A stretch of DNA of 64,000 bases from Synaphobranchus kaupii (GCA_029718625.1 CM056387.1:34454206-34518205); one strand, 5' to 3'; positions 42,730 through 54,440 are shown, counted from the stretch's first letter. Numbers and translations are program-made. Notes: generated by a model not told the origin, from the sequence alone.

Positions 42730-43400
42730 GGTGTCTCCTTCTCCCTCCCTCCCTCTCCCTCTCTCTCTCCCTGCCCACATATGGTAACCATTTCCAAATC
42801 TCACTTTTCTCTTTTCTCTCCAGTGCTTCTTATGGCCTCTCTTTTCCGTTTGTCTGTCTTTCCCCTCCGTTTGTCTTTCCTCACGTCGTTCTTCTTCTTC
42901 CTGTCTGTACCTGCGACCGAGAGATAGCCAGCCAGCTTCCCATTCCCTCTCTCATTCCCCCTTTCCCTCACCTCTTGTCTGACGGAATCCTATCCTCCTC
43001 CCCTCAACTTCTCCTCCAACAAGAGGCCTGTCCCCCTGCCCTTGACCTTCTCCTCAAATAGAAACCCATTCCCCTTTTCTACACCTCTCCTCTCGTAGAC
43101 CCGTTCCTCCTTTCCTCTCTGACGAAACCCAGGAGGGGCGGGGGAAAAACGAGGAGAAAAATAAAAGGACAGAAAGAAAAAGCAAAGCAGGCATTTTATT
43201 CTTTCATTTCCTCCGCTGCCACCACATTTCCAGCCATAATTAAAAAGGCCTTTCCATTCGCTCTCAATCTCCCCACTATATCTCCCAGTGACCCCTCTCT
43301 CTCCCCCTCTCTCTCTCTCTCTCTCTCCCCCTCTCTACCTCCATCTCTCCCTCTCATTTTCAGTCCCAGTTTTACTTGTGAGAGATGGAAACGGGAGATT
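42730..43400 (+). repeat. Long pyrimidine-rich region
   Basis: About 650 bp in which the plus strand is strongly C/T-biased, including CTCCCTCCCTCCCTCTCCCT near 42742 and a CT microsatellite at about 43299-43335. One purine-rich inversion interrupts it at about 43130-43190. No exon recognised. Confidence 0.75.
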
Positions 43401-44100
43401 AGCGTCTGAGCTCAGCATAAATCAGTGCCTTTTCCGGAATCTGTCACAGAACGCGCTCCCCTCAAAAACGCAGAACGCAGGAGCGTAACCCCCTCACAGC
43501 TCCCCCTAAGACAGGGGACAAACGGGGGCGAAGCGAACTGGTGGTGGTGGTGGGGGGGGGGGGGGGGGGGTGTCTTTAAAGCTGAACGCATTTCCAGAAC
43601 GGCAGTCCGCTTCATGGCCGTTAGCTCATAAGTTGGAAAGCGTGGAGATACGCGGTCAAAAACGGCAAGCGGTCCCATTATAAAATAGCGTTTAAAATAA
43701 AAAAAAACTCGCTTTACTGAGCAGGGGAAAGTGTTGCGTCAGCGCACAGGCGTCTCACCCGCGGCTGTGCATTCATGACCTAATCGCGGGGTCGCGATCC
43801 GCAACACGAGACACGTGCCACAGGTGAGAGGAATTGTGGGAAATCTCTGCCATTTTAAAGTGTTATGTTTGCAGCTGGCTGAGCTGAGAGGGTTCTAGAA
43901 CTCTGGGGGCCCGGGAAGCCTGCGGAATGTTCTGACAGGTTTCTATAACTCTGGGGCCCGGGGAGGTTGCGGAATTCTAGACGGATTCTAGAACCCAGGA
44001 ACTGTGGGAGAGTTCCGTGCAGGTGACTTGTGTTGCCCCTTCTTCTATACGCGGCCACCATGACACATGAACGCGAACATAAATAAATTCTGTGTGTATA
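43401..44100. other. Non-coding DNA with G run
   Basis: A GTG/G tract with a long G run lies at about 43541-43570. Two diverged copies of a TTCTAGAACTCTGGGGGCCC-like segment lie at about 43890-44000. No exon recognised. Confidence 0.4.
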
Positions 44101-44107
44101 AATACAT

Positions 44108-44160
44108 ACGCACGCACGCGCACACACACACACACACACAACATAGTCTATATGTACACA

Positions 44161-44216
<56 letters not shown>

Positions 44217-44250
44217 ACATAGTCTATATGTACACACACACATACACAAA
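44108..44250 (+). repeat. (CA)n microsatellites with duplicated spacer
   Basis: CA tracts flank two copies of ACATAGTCTATATGTACACA, showing that a spacer was duplicated with its microsatellite. Confidence 0.9.
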
Positions 44251-45639
44251 TTCAGTATTAGACAAGTTCATCACAGGTTTTCCCAGGTTATTTTTCCAGC
44301 TAAAGAGCTTGCGGTTGCACAGCCTTCTTGAAATACTTGTTGACCTCGCATTAAGTCCATTTTACTTTTACCCTCTCTCTCCCACTCTTTCTCCCTCTCT
44401 CTCTCTCTCTCTCTCTTTCATTCTCCCTCTCCCACTCTGAGAGAATGAGAGTTTAAAAATACGATTTGGATTAAAATCCCGTTGATGTGAAACAGAAGGA
44501 CAATAGCGTAGGCTTCCGGATCCCAAAGGGAGGATGGAGAAACAGCATAAATTGTGGGATAAATATAGCCATCCGACATGCACGTTATCCAGAAGCGTCC
44601 CCGCCCCCTGTTTTGTTTTGATTTTTTTCCTCTAATTTTTGATTTTTTTTTTTTAGTGAGTCTTCCCACGGCCTGCCTGGGAACTGGCTGAGAGGCCAGC
44701 AGACAGAGAGGGAGAGAACGAGGGATGAGGGAGGACGAGAGAGCACAGCCCTGAGCCCAGATTTCATCCCTCCTTCGCTGTGACACAAGCTGGCGAACCC
44801 TTGACCCCCCGACCCCCCACCCAACCCCCCCCCGGACCCAACATCGGCCTTTCACCACACGCTGCACGGGAAACCGGCGCGCCGCACTCCACTCATTGAT
44901 ATAATTACTCCACCTTTCAAGAGACGCCAATCAAGTGAATCTCAACCAACCCTGGTCCAGCGGGGCCACATTCCAGCAGACTCACTGGCTCTCAGTCACT
45001 GGCAGGACGGGATAATTGGTTCTTCTTAACATTGGATTAATTAGACATATGGACGCATTTACTTGGCAAGGGACAATGAACAACTTTGAAAACGAATACT
45101 TGGGCATACGGTTAATTGCACAGAAGTTGTGCTAAAATAGTCCTGTAACCGCTGCTTATTGCACATAATTGCGCGACTGCTCAGAGACCTGAGATTCCCA
45201 TTAGAGAGTTTAAAAGGATAATTTCAGTCCGTGGAAAAGAGGAGGATTTACGAGCCAAACTGTGAATCCCGCTGGAGATGTGTACTCAAGGCCCAGAAGC
45301 ACGGGCCAGACCGAGTTAAACCCCCCTTAGAACCTGCACATGCCAGCTACACTCCCAGCCCAGCTTCTTAAAAAACAAAACCCACTCTTCTACTTTTTAA
45401 AGAGCTGGACTGTGCAGATGTTGGGGGCGGAGGGGGACAGTTTTCTCAGGGTGTATTCTGAAAGATCGATAACTGCACCCGTCACCGCAAAGACATTTTT
45501 AACTTATTTTCTTTTCTGTTTTTCAAAGAAGTGTGTAGGTGTTCGGGATAGAGAGGGCCAAAGGAGAGGAGGCCGAGTTCTGAGGAAAGATCTCTTCTCT
45601 TCTCTCCTCTCCCCCTCCTCTCTCCTCCCCTCCCCTGCA
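44251..45639. other. Non-coding DNA, possible conserved part
   Basis: A CT tract lies at about 44372-44418. The block at about 44890-45235 is complex, single-copy and rich in ATTA/TAAT motifs, like conserved non-coding elements, but conservation cannot be judged here. Confidence 0.35.
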
Positions 45640-45840
45640 TTAGGAGTGGCAGTGCACGGGGGCGGGGGGCGCGAGCAGGCCCGCTGCAGCCGGACGGCGG
45701 CGGCAGCGGCTACAGTCAGCAGGAGCAGCGGCCGCTAGTCCGCGCGCGCCGCTATAAATACGCGGGTGAAATGTAAGCGGCACTGACGTGGCGGGCGCCC
45801 CAGCGCTGCTCGTGGCCCGCCGAGCCGCGCTTTCTCACCA
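45640..45840. promoter_or_regulatory. CpG-rich block with TATA box, promoter candidate
   Basis: Very CpG-dense sequence with a GC box (GGGGGCGGGG at about 45658), GCGGCGGCAGCGG, TATAAATA at 45753-45760 (plus strand; the complement TATTTATAG also reads as a TATA element) and TGACGTGG near 45785. It is followed by CT-rich sequence at about 45885-45960. No first exon is recognised on either strand, so whether it serves CORO7 or another transcript is unknown. Confidence 0.4.
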
Positions 45841-46099
45841 GTATTGGTTTCAGTGGCTGGCATTCGACTCTCCCGCGACTACAGCGCCTTCTTTTTTTAA
45901 ATTTTCTGCAACCTTTTCTTTCCCCCTCTTCTTCCTCTCTCTGCTTTCCATCCCTTCGGTCATTTAGGTCTCTGAAAACAAATGAATCAGCTGGTGGCGA
46001 TGAAGCCGCTGACCCCAGCAGGGCTCCTTTAAATGGGCTTATTTTAGCCACGACGCTATCGAGTCCGAACTCAGAACACGAATATTATTGCACCTATAC

Positions 46100-46660
46100 C
46101 TTTTTTTATGATAACCAATACCTGTGGGAAGCAGGCGGTAAACAGATGCTCTGCGGTTGGTTGTATTAGGTGGCGTGTTCCCATCGGGCATCTCGTGATT
46201 TTTCACGAGGCTGACGCAGCGGTTTTCAGGAATAGTCTTTCCACGTACGCCCCATTCGGGGTAACTCATCCATACGGGGCGAGTTCCCGACGGCTTCCCC
46301 CTCGTCCTTTTAAGGAAAACGGGTCTTAAAGTCGCGTTTCCGGAACGCGTATCCGGTGACGCGGCCCGTTTAAGGGCACGAGAGCGCCTCGCTGCCAAAA
46401 AAGCGCTGTTGGCGGTGGAGGGAGGAAAGGCCGATGCTGTCCTTATTAAGTCGTGTGGAGAGGAGGGGAAACCCAATACAGGAAGGGTGACCGCTGAGCC
46501 GGTCGCATGGGTGTAAAAACCATTAGTGACCGCCAGGGCGCAAAGTCTCACCGCTCGCATCCAGCCGCGCGCGCACTTTATTATTTTTATTCACTTATTT
46601 TTGGGCCGCCGTGTTTTTCGGCCGCGGACAACAGCGTCCACTGCTGAGAGAATCACACAT
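46100..46660. other. CpG-rich non-coding region
   Basis: CpG stays frequent (e.g. GGAACGCGTATCCGGTGACG near 46340). A 173-codon minus-strand open frame spans it but has no recognised domain; long open frames are expected in GC-rich DNA. Confidence 0.4.
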
Positions 46661-48180
46661 AGGCTGAGATTCTGGAAAATTCCCGCCAAAAAACAAATAA
46701 ATAAAAACGCACACACAAAAAAAATAAATAAATAAAAAGATCCAGACCGTTTTATCTGTTAGGATATGGCTTCAGAAGAGAGACCCGAAACACAAAATGA
46801 GCAGCGCCGCGCACGTCTGGCCACCCCTGGCCTGAGCTGTGCTTCGAACGGAGACGGCGGGAAGCCCTCGCTGGCGGCTCAAATTCAGTGCAAAATGATA
46901 TAAAACACGAAACAAGAGAGGGATCCTGTAATTATTTTACCACGGCGCTAATTGGCTTCCCTCTCCGGACGGAGAGAGCCAGCTGGGTTGAAGCCACCCT
47001 TCCGGCCCTGAGGAGAGCGCTGAGAGCCGCATGTGAAACGCACGGACACTGTGGGATCATGGGAAGTCCACAAGGAAGGCGACGCTGAAGAGCTTCTACA
47101 TGGCGGGGCATTGCGGCTATGGAAACACGCTCAAGGGTTCTACCACAGGTTCTCCATGGCAACCAGATGGTCAGTTCCGGATTTATAAACACTTCTCTCT
47201 CCAGCGCCGAAGACAGTTCAGATGGGACACAGATTATTAGGACAAGGGGCACAGGAAGACAATACAATGGCATTATAAGCTGTCTCTTCAGGAACATTGG
47301 CATTGTAAGTTCAGGAACGCTCATAAACTTCAGTACACCACTAAAACTCCCCCATTAACAACAGAAACACAGTAAGGAAGGAAAGAGGATGGACGGAATG
47401 TAGGAAAGGAGGTGTCTGAAAGGTGTGCACTGAAACAAATATCTAACTTTTAATTTGTTTTCAGGCTAGGAGCTATAATGCAGACTTCCTGGCATTTCAG
47501 CCGCCATCAACGTGAATGCGGGACCTGCTTCATAATGGCTGCTACAGACTAATGAATCTGTGTGAACGTACATTCCGCACCACTTTAGCTAGAGAAGCAA
47601 ACTCGGGGGAAAGTTCAAGAACGTGAGGGAACGTCACGATGGAAGCGTACAGAAGACAGAACGGCGAGCGTCCCAAAGTTCTAGAATGATCAGCGCCCCC
47701 GTCCTGTGACTAGGGTGTTTGACAGACGTCACCGGCAGCTGAAGAACAGAGACGGACCCCACACACTCACAGAGGCAGATGAAAAGCAATTTGTCGCTGC
47801 GGAATAATTCCCTTTGTCCCCTGCAACTCCTTCATAATTGCTATGGTTCTGGTTAGCTGGCTTTCATTTCCCCGGAAACCGCACGAAAAGCCCCCCGTCT
47901 TCAGAAGTACCACACTGCATATGTGCACCCCGGCCGTATCCTGCAAAGCTCGGCCGAGACAAAGAGACCTCCAGAAAATCAAAGAAACCCGACGGGCATT
48001 GCCCACACATGCACACATAAAGGCGCACGCACGTACACGCACACACGGGCACGTGCACACGCGAGCAGATGTACACAGGCACACAGCAGGGAACTCTTTC
48101 CCTCCTTAAATCTCCCGTGTCCCACGATGCAAAGCTCTCTTTGTTTCAACCTGGCACCGATGACAAGAACCTTGGCTAAA
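46661..48180. other. Non-coding DNA, nothing recognised
   Basis: An A-rich patch lies near 46685-46740, and a CA/CG-rich patch at about 48005-48090. No exon recognised. Confidence 0.4.
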
Positions 48181-48338
48181 CATCCCCTCTCTGTCTGCAC
48201 CATCAAACCCCACCAAACCCTGAATAAAGAGCACTGTGGCGCAGCCCAGCACAGATAGACATCCCCTCTCTGTCTGCACCATCAAACCCCACCAAATCCT
48301 GAATAAAGAGCACTGTGGCACAGCCCAGCACAGATAGA
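48181..48338 (+). repeat. Two-copy 79-bp tandem duplication
   Basis: Copies start at 48181 and 48260 and differ at a few bases. Each has CATCCCCTCTCTGTCTGCAC, an AATAAAG element and GCAGCCCAGCACAGATAGA. Confidence 0.93.
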
Positions 48339-49283
48339 AGGCCCGTTCACACTAACTATTCACCGTCTGTGATAATACTGCTCCCAATTGTGCAAGGTCT
48401 CACTTCACCTATGAAGTTAGGCAATTTACTAATTCACCTCTGGTTAATTAAGAAAGTCACGTCCGACTACGGTAGTACTATGTGATTATGATTCACCTAC
48501 ACATTATTGCATAACCTAATTCCAAATAGGTTGGGATATGGTTTCCAGTCATGATTAAGATTTGGTTTTAACATTATGTGTAATGAGGTTGAGAAGACCA
48601 TTACGTGAAGCAGGTGCACGTAGATATATATGTAATATATGGGAGTAAGAGCAATAGAAACTTTCACTGTCCATTTTGTAAATAGACGCAGATCAAGAGT
48701 GGCAGCAGATTAGATATTCGGTGGCTACAATGTAATAATAAAGGTAAATTGGAATGAAGCATTCCCCAAAGTTCTTCTGTGGAACCCGGAATTTCAAGAG
48801 AGCAGAGGTCAGCATTTAAAAACGTACTCTTCTAATTACGTTCCAAATCTGACCGTCCGACCGATTCAAAAACAATGACCCTGCCTAAATTAGCAGGTCG
48901 CCCACAAGTTCAGCCATCTGGTTTCTGCCCCAAAGTGGAATCTCTGCCAGCGCCGGGGACTTCATTATTAACGGGAGGGTCATGAGTATTGGTGTGAATG
49001 AGCCCAGAGGTGCTGTTAAAACACTGGACACACTATGACCTGTAAACCAAACGGTGGCTTAGGCATGAGCACACCTGTAAAGCTCTGTCCTGCGTTCACC
49101 CAGCACATCGGCACTAAACCTACTGAACCCAAGCAAGCCGCGTATGTTTGGCCAAATAAGAACTGTGCCGGGTTTTTTGGCGATGTGGCACTAAGCAGGC
49201 CGCAGGGGTAGCGAGACGCACAAAGACCGGCCGCAGCTCGCGCTTAAACTTGCGTGCGGTCGGCAGCGACGCCTTTCTGACCA
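48339..49283. other. Non-coding DNA, nothing recognised
   Basis: AT-rich single-copy sequence; a CpG-rich part lies at about 49185-49280. Confidence 0.4.
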
Positions 49284-49291
49284 GTCTGCTC

Positions 49292-49508
49292 CGGTGTCTG
49301 AAACGAACACCAGCCAAATGCTGCTAAAACTTTGATTGTGTCCGGTAAGATTTTTACTCTAGCAGCCACTTTGGCCGTTAACCAACCAGGTTGTGTTACA
49401 TATATTGTAAAAGGTAATGTGGCTGGTAAAATGTTGAACATGGCTGGTGATTTTTAGAATCCATTCGCCACTCTGGCCAGTGGGGGAAAAAGTGAATTTC
49501 ATACCCTG
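49292..49508 (-). mobile_element. 217-bp hAT-type MITE with perfect 8-bp target duplication
   Basis: Flanked by GTCTGCTC at 49284-49291 and 49509-49516, a perfect 8-bp direct repeat diagnostic of hAT insertion. The right end, read outward, is CAGGGTATGAAATTCAC; the left end CGGTGTCTGAAACGAACACC is a mutated partner. The interior matches 14618-14808 (minus strand here), including GCCACTTTGGCC and AGAATCCATTCGCCACTCTG. Non-coding. Confidence 0.93.
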
Positions 49509-49516
49509 GTCTGCTC

Positions 49517-50511
49517 ATATAGTCATTCACTCGACGTGGGCGACGTGTGATTTTTATCACGAGCCCTGGCGCGACTGGCACGTCGTACGAGGGGTTGCCA
49601 AATAACTGGGCGGCATCTGGACAGGTTACAAAAACAAGACCGTCTGTCCAGCACGGAAGAAAACACAGAGCACACTGTAAAAGAGCGGCGAAACACAGTT
49701 ATGCATTATCAGGGGGAGACGAGGGGGAGAAATCCCTCTGACATCACAAAGGCCTCCCAGACTACAGAGCCACAGAGGCTGTCAGTCAGGGAGAAAGGAG
49801 TGTTCCTTCCTGGTTCAGCCCACACTCAACAGACCAATAGCAAATGGGCGTGCGCCTATCACAATGTTGACCGATAGCAAAAGGAGATACATGCACGTGT
49901 ACATATTTGAAATACAAAAGTCAGAAAAATGCTTGTCAATACATCAATTAATAAAAAAATGGATTAATGAAAATGAATGAATGAAAAATCTATTGATTTT
50001 AACGTTTACCACTTATACAGCATGAGCGTTCTTCCCGGACGGCGGACAGTAAATGGCGCATGATGCACAGCGTTAAGGCATTAGGCATTCAGTAACCGAA
50101 AAGCTTCCCTCTCATACAGCATGCGGGCCCTGGGCACTGGCTGAACGCTGACCACAGCAATGGGCGGCGGTTAAAAAAATACATTTAAAGGAAGGAGGAA
50201 CAGAGGGTAGGAGTTAGCCAGGGCACAGAATAACAGCACTGTAATAATGAGAACATGGATCTGACTCAACACCAGAGACCCATAATAATGCTGGACCAAC
50301 TCGCTGCGTGCAGAGGCCCAATGCAGAATCACAGGGTTTACGGGAAAACCCACTGCACTGCACTGCACTGCACTGTCTGACCTGGTCGCTTAACCACCAA
50401 CGCTGTTATTATTAGACTTGCGTATATGCAGATTATACATTAAGAGTGAGTGTGCAAAAGGTTTTTGGGGAAATGGCTGTACTAAGCAAAACAGCCCCTC
50501 CTTTCCATCTT
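49517..50511. other. Non-coding DNA, nothing recognised
   Basis: No exon recognised. A short CACTG pentamer run lies at about 50350-50374. Confidence 0.4.
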
Positions 50512-50955
50512 TGCTTGCTCTGTCCTGGGACCCTCTCCTAGCTCCATCCTAGGCCCTCTCCCAGCTCTGTCCTGGGGCCCTCTCCCAGCTCTGTTCTGGG
50601 GCTCACTCTTATCTCTGTCCTGGGGCCCTCTCCTAGCTCTGTCCTGAGGCCCTCTCCTAGCTCTGTACTGGGAACCTCTCCCAGCTCTGCCCTGAGGCCT
50701 TCTCCTAGCTCTGTACTGGGAACCTCTCCCAGCTATGTCCTGGGGTCCTCTCCCAGCTATGTCCTGGGGCCCTCTCCTAGCTCTGTACTGGGAACCTCTC
50801 CCAGCTCTGCCCTGAGGCCTTCTCCTAGCTCTGTACTGGGGTCCTCTCCCAGCTATGTCCTGGGGCCCTCTCCTAGCTCTGCCCTGAGGCCTTCTCCTAG
50901 CTCTGTCCTGGAGCCCTCTCTTAGCTCTGTCCTGGGGCTCTCTCCTAGCACAGAT
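50512..50955 (+). repeat. 24-bp minisatellite, about 18 copies
   Basis: The unit is CTCTCCTAGCTCTGTCCTGG plus GGCC, with CCCAGCT, TGTACTGGGAA and TGCCCTGAGG variants in recurrent order (a 48-72-bp higher pattern). The 168-codon minus-strand frame through it is a repeat artefact. Confidence 0.94.
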
Positions 50956-51626
50956 CAAGGGCCACCTGCCTGGACCAAAAAAGACCATAGGGAGGTGAGG
51001 ACTACAGGCCTAATGACTGTGCCATTGAGTGCACACATGCAAGCGTGCTTGTGTGTGCGCGTGCGTGCGTGCGTGCAGACAGCAGTGCCTCTATGGCCTA
51101 GTGCAAGTCATCTCCGGGACCACCTCATGAGTGAGACCAGGAACTCCCCCCTACAAGTCAAACATCACCCCCCTCACCCAAAAACCCACTCACTCTGAAC
51201 AAATAAACCTCCCACGTCTCATTACCGCCACCACACCAGGGCCAGCAGATCCACCGAAACACTCTCCACGGCCTCTCCCCATTGGACGACAGTTCACTGT
51301 TTACACATACTACCCACAATGCATTGCATTCTACTCACAGGCCTCGAAAGCTTCAAAGGAGGGCTTTCTGTGCACAGGACCACATACCTGGTGATCTGCA
51401 CTGAACCACAGCAGCGTCTTTCTGTGACTCAACAGTGCAGATCAAAAAATAACAGATTGGATTGGAAAGCGGTGAACTTGTGATGCCTTTTCTGAGAAAC
51501 CTGCCCCAGAATACACTGAGAAACTTGCCCCACTCAGAGGAACACACATGGCCTGATGGACTATGTTGAGACAGGTTAAAAACCAAAAAAAACTTACCAG
51601 TGAACACACAGAGCAAAGCTACTTGT
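50956..51626. other. Non-coding DNA
   Basis: No confident exon. A (GTGC)n patch lies at about 51050-51076. A 34-bp minus-strand segment at about 51390-51423 has AG and GT borders, but is too short and weak to call. Confidence 0.35.
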
Positions 51627-51732
51627 GCACACACACACACACACACACACACACAATGTACGCACGTATGCGCACACACACACGCTCACACACATGCACA
51701 TGCGCACACACACACACACACACACGCACAAG
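51627..51732 (+). repeat. (CA)n microsatellites
   Basis: Three CA tracts separated by CGCACGTATGCG and CACATGCACATGCG segments. Confidence 0.93.
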
Positions 51733-52301
51733 TCTCCATACACAAAAGATTGAGGTTGCACAATTGCAGAAAGGAAGTTCAGGGCAAGTATATATTCTTT
51801 AATCCATCCCCTCTCTCTCTCCTCAGGTACGATAGGTGCAGTAAAAAAGCGGAACTTCCTGACGACAGCAAAGGAAGCCACCAGCACAGAGAGCTGAAAG
51901 CCCCAGAGGCTGTCAGCAGCACATAACTCCTCCGTTTCATCACCGCTTTAGTTCCTCGCTCTCAGCCTCCAGAGGGACCAATGGGGCGATGATTGATGAG
52001 CCGTTTGATTGACAGGGCCACATCACAGGCCGGCGCTGGGGTGCAGATGGAGTGCACGCTCCACGTGCTGCCATTTCGGCTCCAGGTGTCCCGCACATGT
52101 GTTTGCTGGCTTAATTAGTTGGAAAGAAAAAGGTCCTTGGGCTGCGACTGTGCTAATGAGCCCACCCCCCCCACCTCCCAATGAGACCCTCGCTAGTGCC
52201 AGCTGGCACACGCCCCTACCCTTCTCTCCAAAATGCTTTACCCCCCCCCCCCCATCCCCGGAGTTCAGTCGCTGGAATTAAGCCCCTCCCACAGACCCAA
52301 A

Positions 52302-52303
<2 letters not shown>
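51733..52303. other. Non-coding DNA, nothing recognised
   Basis: C runs lie at about 52165-52172 and 52242-52253. The block 52060-52150 is complex single-copy sequence with ACGTG and TTAATTAG motifs. Confidence 0.35.
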
Positions 52304-52345
<42 letters not shown>

Positions 52346-52386
52346 AACTTTGGTATGCACTAAGCCGCTGGACTCACACACTCTCA

Positions 52387-52433
<47 letters not shown>
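52304..52433 (+). repeat. Two (CA)n microsatellites
   Basis: CA tracts at about 52304-52342 and 52395-52432, with a CTCTCACTCTCTCA segment between. Confidence 0.95.
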
Positions 52434-52434
<1 letters not shown>

Positions 52435-52561
52435 GCATGTCAACAAGAGGCCCACTGTGAAAGACTGGCAGGTCCCTTTTCATGCAAGAAGATAAGTTAA
52501 TCTGTGGCAGTCCAGCCCCAGCCTGTACATCTATCCCACTTCAGCCCAGTCAAAACCCCTT

Positions 52562-53550
52562 CCTGCACCCCCACCCCTTCCGCCCACTAAGACTCGTCTG
52601 TTCTGACTCCTGCACCCCCACCCCTTCCGCCCACTAAGACTCGTCTGTTCTGACTCCTGCACCCCCACCCCTTCCGCCCACTAAGACTCGTCTGTTCTGA
52701 CTCCTGCACCCCCACCCCTTCCGCCCACTAAGACTCGTCTGTTCTGACTCCTGCACCCCCACCCCTTCCGCCTGCTAAGACTCGTCTGTTCTGACTCCTG
52801 CACCCCCACCCCTTCCGCCTGCTAAGACTCGTCTGTTCTGACTCCTGCACCCCCACCCCTTCCGCCCACTAAGACTCGTCTGTTCTGACTCCTGCACCCC
52901 CACCCCCTTCCGCCCACTAAGACTCGTCTGTTCTGACTCCTGCACCCCCACCCCTTCCGCCTGCTAAGACTCGTCTGTTCTGACTCCTGCACCCCCACCC
53001 CTTCCGCCCGCTAAGACTCGTCTGTTCTGACTCCTGCACCCCCACCCCTTCCACCTGCTAAGACTCGTCTGTTCTGACTCCTGCACCCCCACCCCTTCCG
53101 CCAGCTAAGACTCGTCTGTTCTGACTCCTGCACCCCCACCCCTTCCGCCCACTAAGACTCGTCTGTTCTGACTCCTGCACCCCCACCCCTTCCACCTGCT
53201 AAGACTCGTCTGTTCTGACTCCTGCACCCCCACCCCTTCCGCCCGCTAAGACTCGTCTGTTCTGACTCCTGCACCCCCACCGCTTCCGCCAGCTAAGACT
53301 CGTCTGTTCTGACTCCTGCACCCCCACCCCTTCCGCCCACTAAGACTCGTCTGTTCTGACTCCTGCACCCCCACCCCTTCCGCCTGCTAAGACTCGTCTG
53401 TTCTGACTCCTGCACCCCCACCCCTTCCGCCCGCTAAGACTCGTCTGTTCTGACTCCTGCACCCCCACCCCTTCCACCTGCTAAGACTCGTCTGTTCTGA
53501 CTCCTGCACCCCCACCCCTTCCGCCTGCTAAGACTCGTCTGTTCTGACCT
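52562..53550 (+). repeat. 47-bp minisatellite, 21 copies
   Basis: The unit is CTGCACCCCCACCCCTTCCG plus CCCACTAAGACTCGTCTGTTCTGACTC. The only frequent variation is at the CCCACT position (CCTGCT, CCCGCT, CCAGCT or ACCTGCT). Indels are almost absent, so copies are well homogenised. Confidence 0.97.
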
Positions 53551-53614
53551 AAAACAGCGTCTCCTCAGGCCTGGTTCCCTCTCACACTCGGCTGAAGTGT
53601 GTGAACAACTCTAC

Positions 53615-53738
53615 CTGGCCTAGGACTGCAGCGTAGGCCTCGATGGCGCTGTGACTGACAGATGGAATGCGCTGATAGCGGAACCTGGGATGAGTTCCTG
53701 CGCCGGGGTGCCAGAGCGCCGTGATGAAGCAGCCGCCC
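53615..53738 (-). CDS. Candidate internal exon, product not recognised
   Basis: A 124-bp open segment on the minus strand with a GTGTTTAG acceptor and a CAG/GTAGAG donor. After one leading base it has 41 codons beginning GGCFITALWHPGAGT and including FRYQRIPSVSHSAIEAYAAVLGQ. The composition looks protein-like, with mixed hydrophobic and charged residues and no low complexity, but I cannot place it in any family and it does not fit coronin-7. It abuts the 47-bp array on its low-coordinate side. It could be an exon of a nested gene, an alternative exon, or chance. Confidence 0.35.
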
Positions 53739-53897
53739 CTAAACACCTCCCTGCTCCTCTTCATCGTTTCAGGGTGACCTGCTCGTGTGTGTGCACGCGT
53801 GTGTATCTCCTCTCCAAATGACACGGGATTTGGGGCCGTTTCCATCTCTTACTGTACTGGCCCTGTTAGCTTTTCCCCAGAACAGTCTCTCTCTGCA

Positions 53898-54075
53898 CTC
53901 TCAAAAATAAAGGTATGAAAAGTACATAAAAAGGTACAAATGCTTGTCAGTGGGGTTTTACCCATAGCCAGGAATGCATCATTAATTTGTTCCTTTTTTT
54001 GCTTGAAAAGGTACTTATTAGAACCCAAGTAGAACATTATTGTACTTTCAGGGCACATTTGGGAAACTTCCTTAA
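53898..54075. mobile_element. Decayed fish MITE fragment (AAAATAAAGGTA type)
   Basis: CACTCTCAAAAATAAAGGTA then GTACATAAAAAGGTACAAAT resembles the left end and body of a common fish inverted-repeat element. The matching right end is not clear. Confidence 0.4.
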
Positions 54076-54138
54076 AGAAGAAAACTGTACTCCATTGTGG
54101 CTTTAAACAAACGCTTTTAAGAGAGAGAAGGCCTGGTG

Positions 54139-54140
<2 letters not shown>

Positions 54141-54207
<67 letters not shown>

Positions 54208-54240
54208 CACGTGTGCGCGTGTGTGTGTGTGTGCGTGCGT
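54141..54240 (+). repeat. (GT)n microsatellite
   Basis: About 33 perfect GT repeats, then GT with CG interruptions. Confidence 0.97.
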
Positions 54241-54384
54241 GTGGAACCCTGAGTAGGAACCAGCTTTTTTTTATTTTAAAAAAAACCACCTTGATTCTAG
54301 AAAATTCTTTCCAAATGAGCTTTTTAAAGTGTAACTTATACCCGGATAAAGGAAAGAGAGAATTACAGGGCGCATTCTGTTCTT

Positions 54385-54440
54385 CAGAGAGAGAGAGAGA
54401 GGGAGGATGAAGGGAGGGAAGGAGAGAGAGAGAGAGAGGC
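54385..54440 (+). repeat. (GA)n purine tract
   Basis: GA repeats with GGGAGG interruptions. Confidence 0.85.

Noticed and set aside
46039..46560. 173-codon minus-strand open frame
   Set aside because: It lies in CpG-rich DNA where stops are rare, and has no recognised domain, low complexity or splice support.
51390..51423. 34-bp minus-strand microexon (KDAAVVQCRSPG)
   Set aside because: The acceptor has a poor pyrimidine tract and the segment is too short to support without transcript data.
52562..53550. Possible CRISPR array from regular 47-bp repeats
   Set aside because: Units are directly adjacent with no unique spacers; it is a minisatellite.
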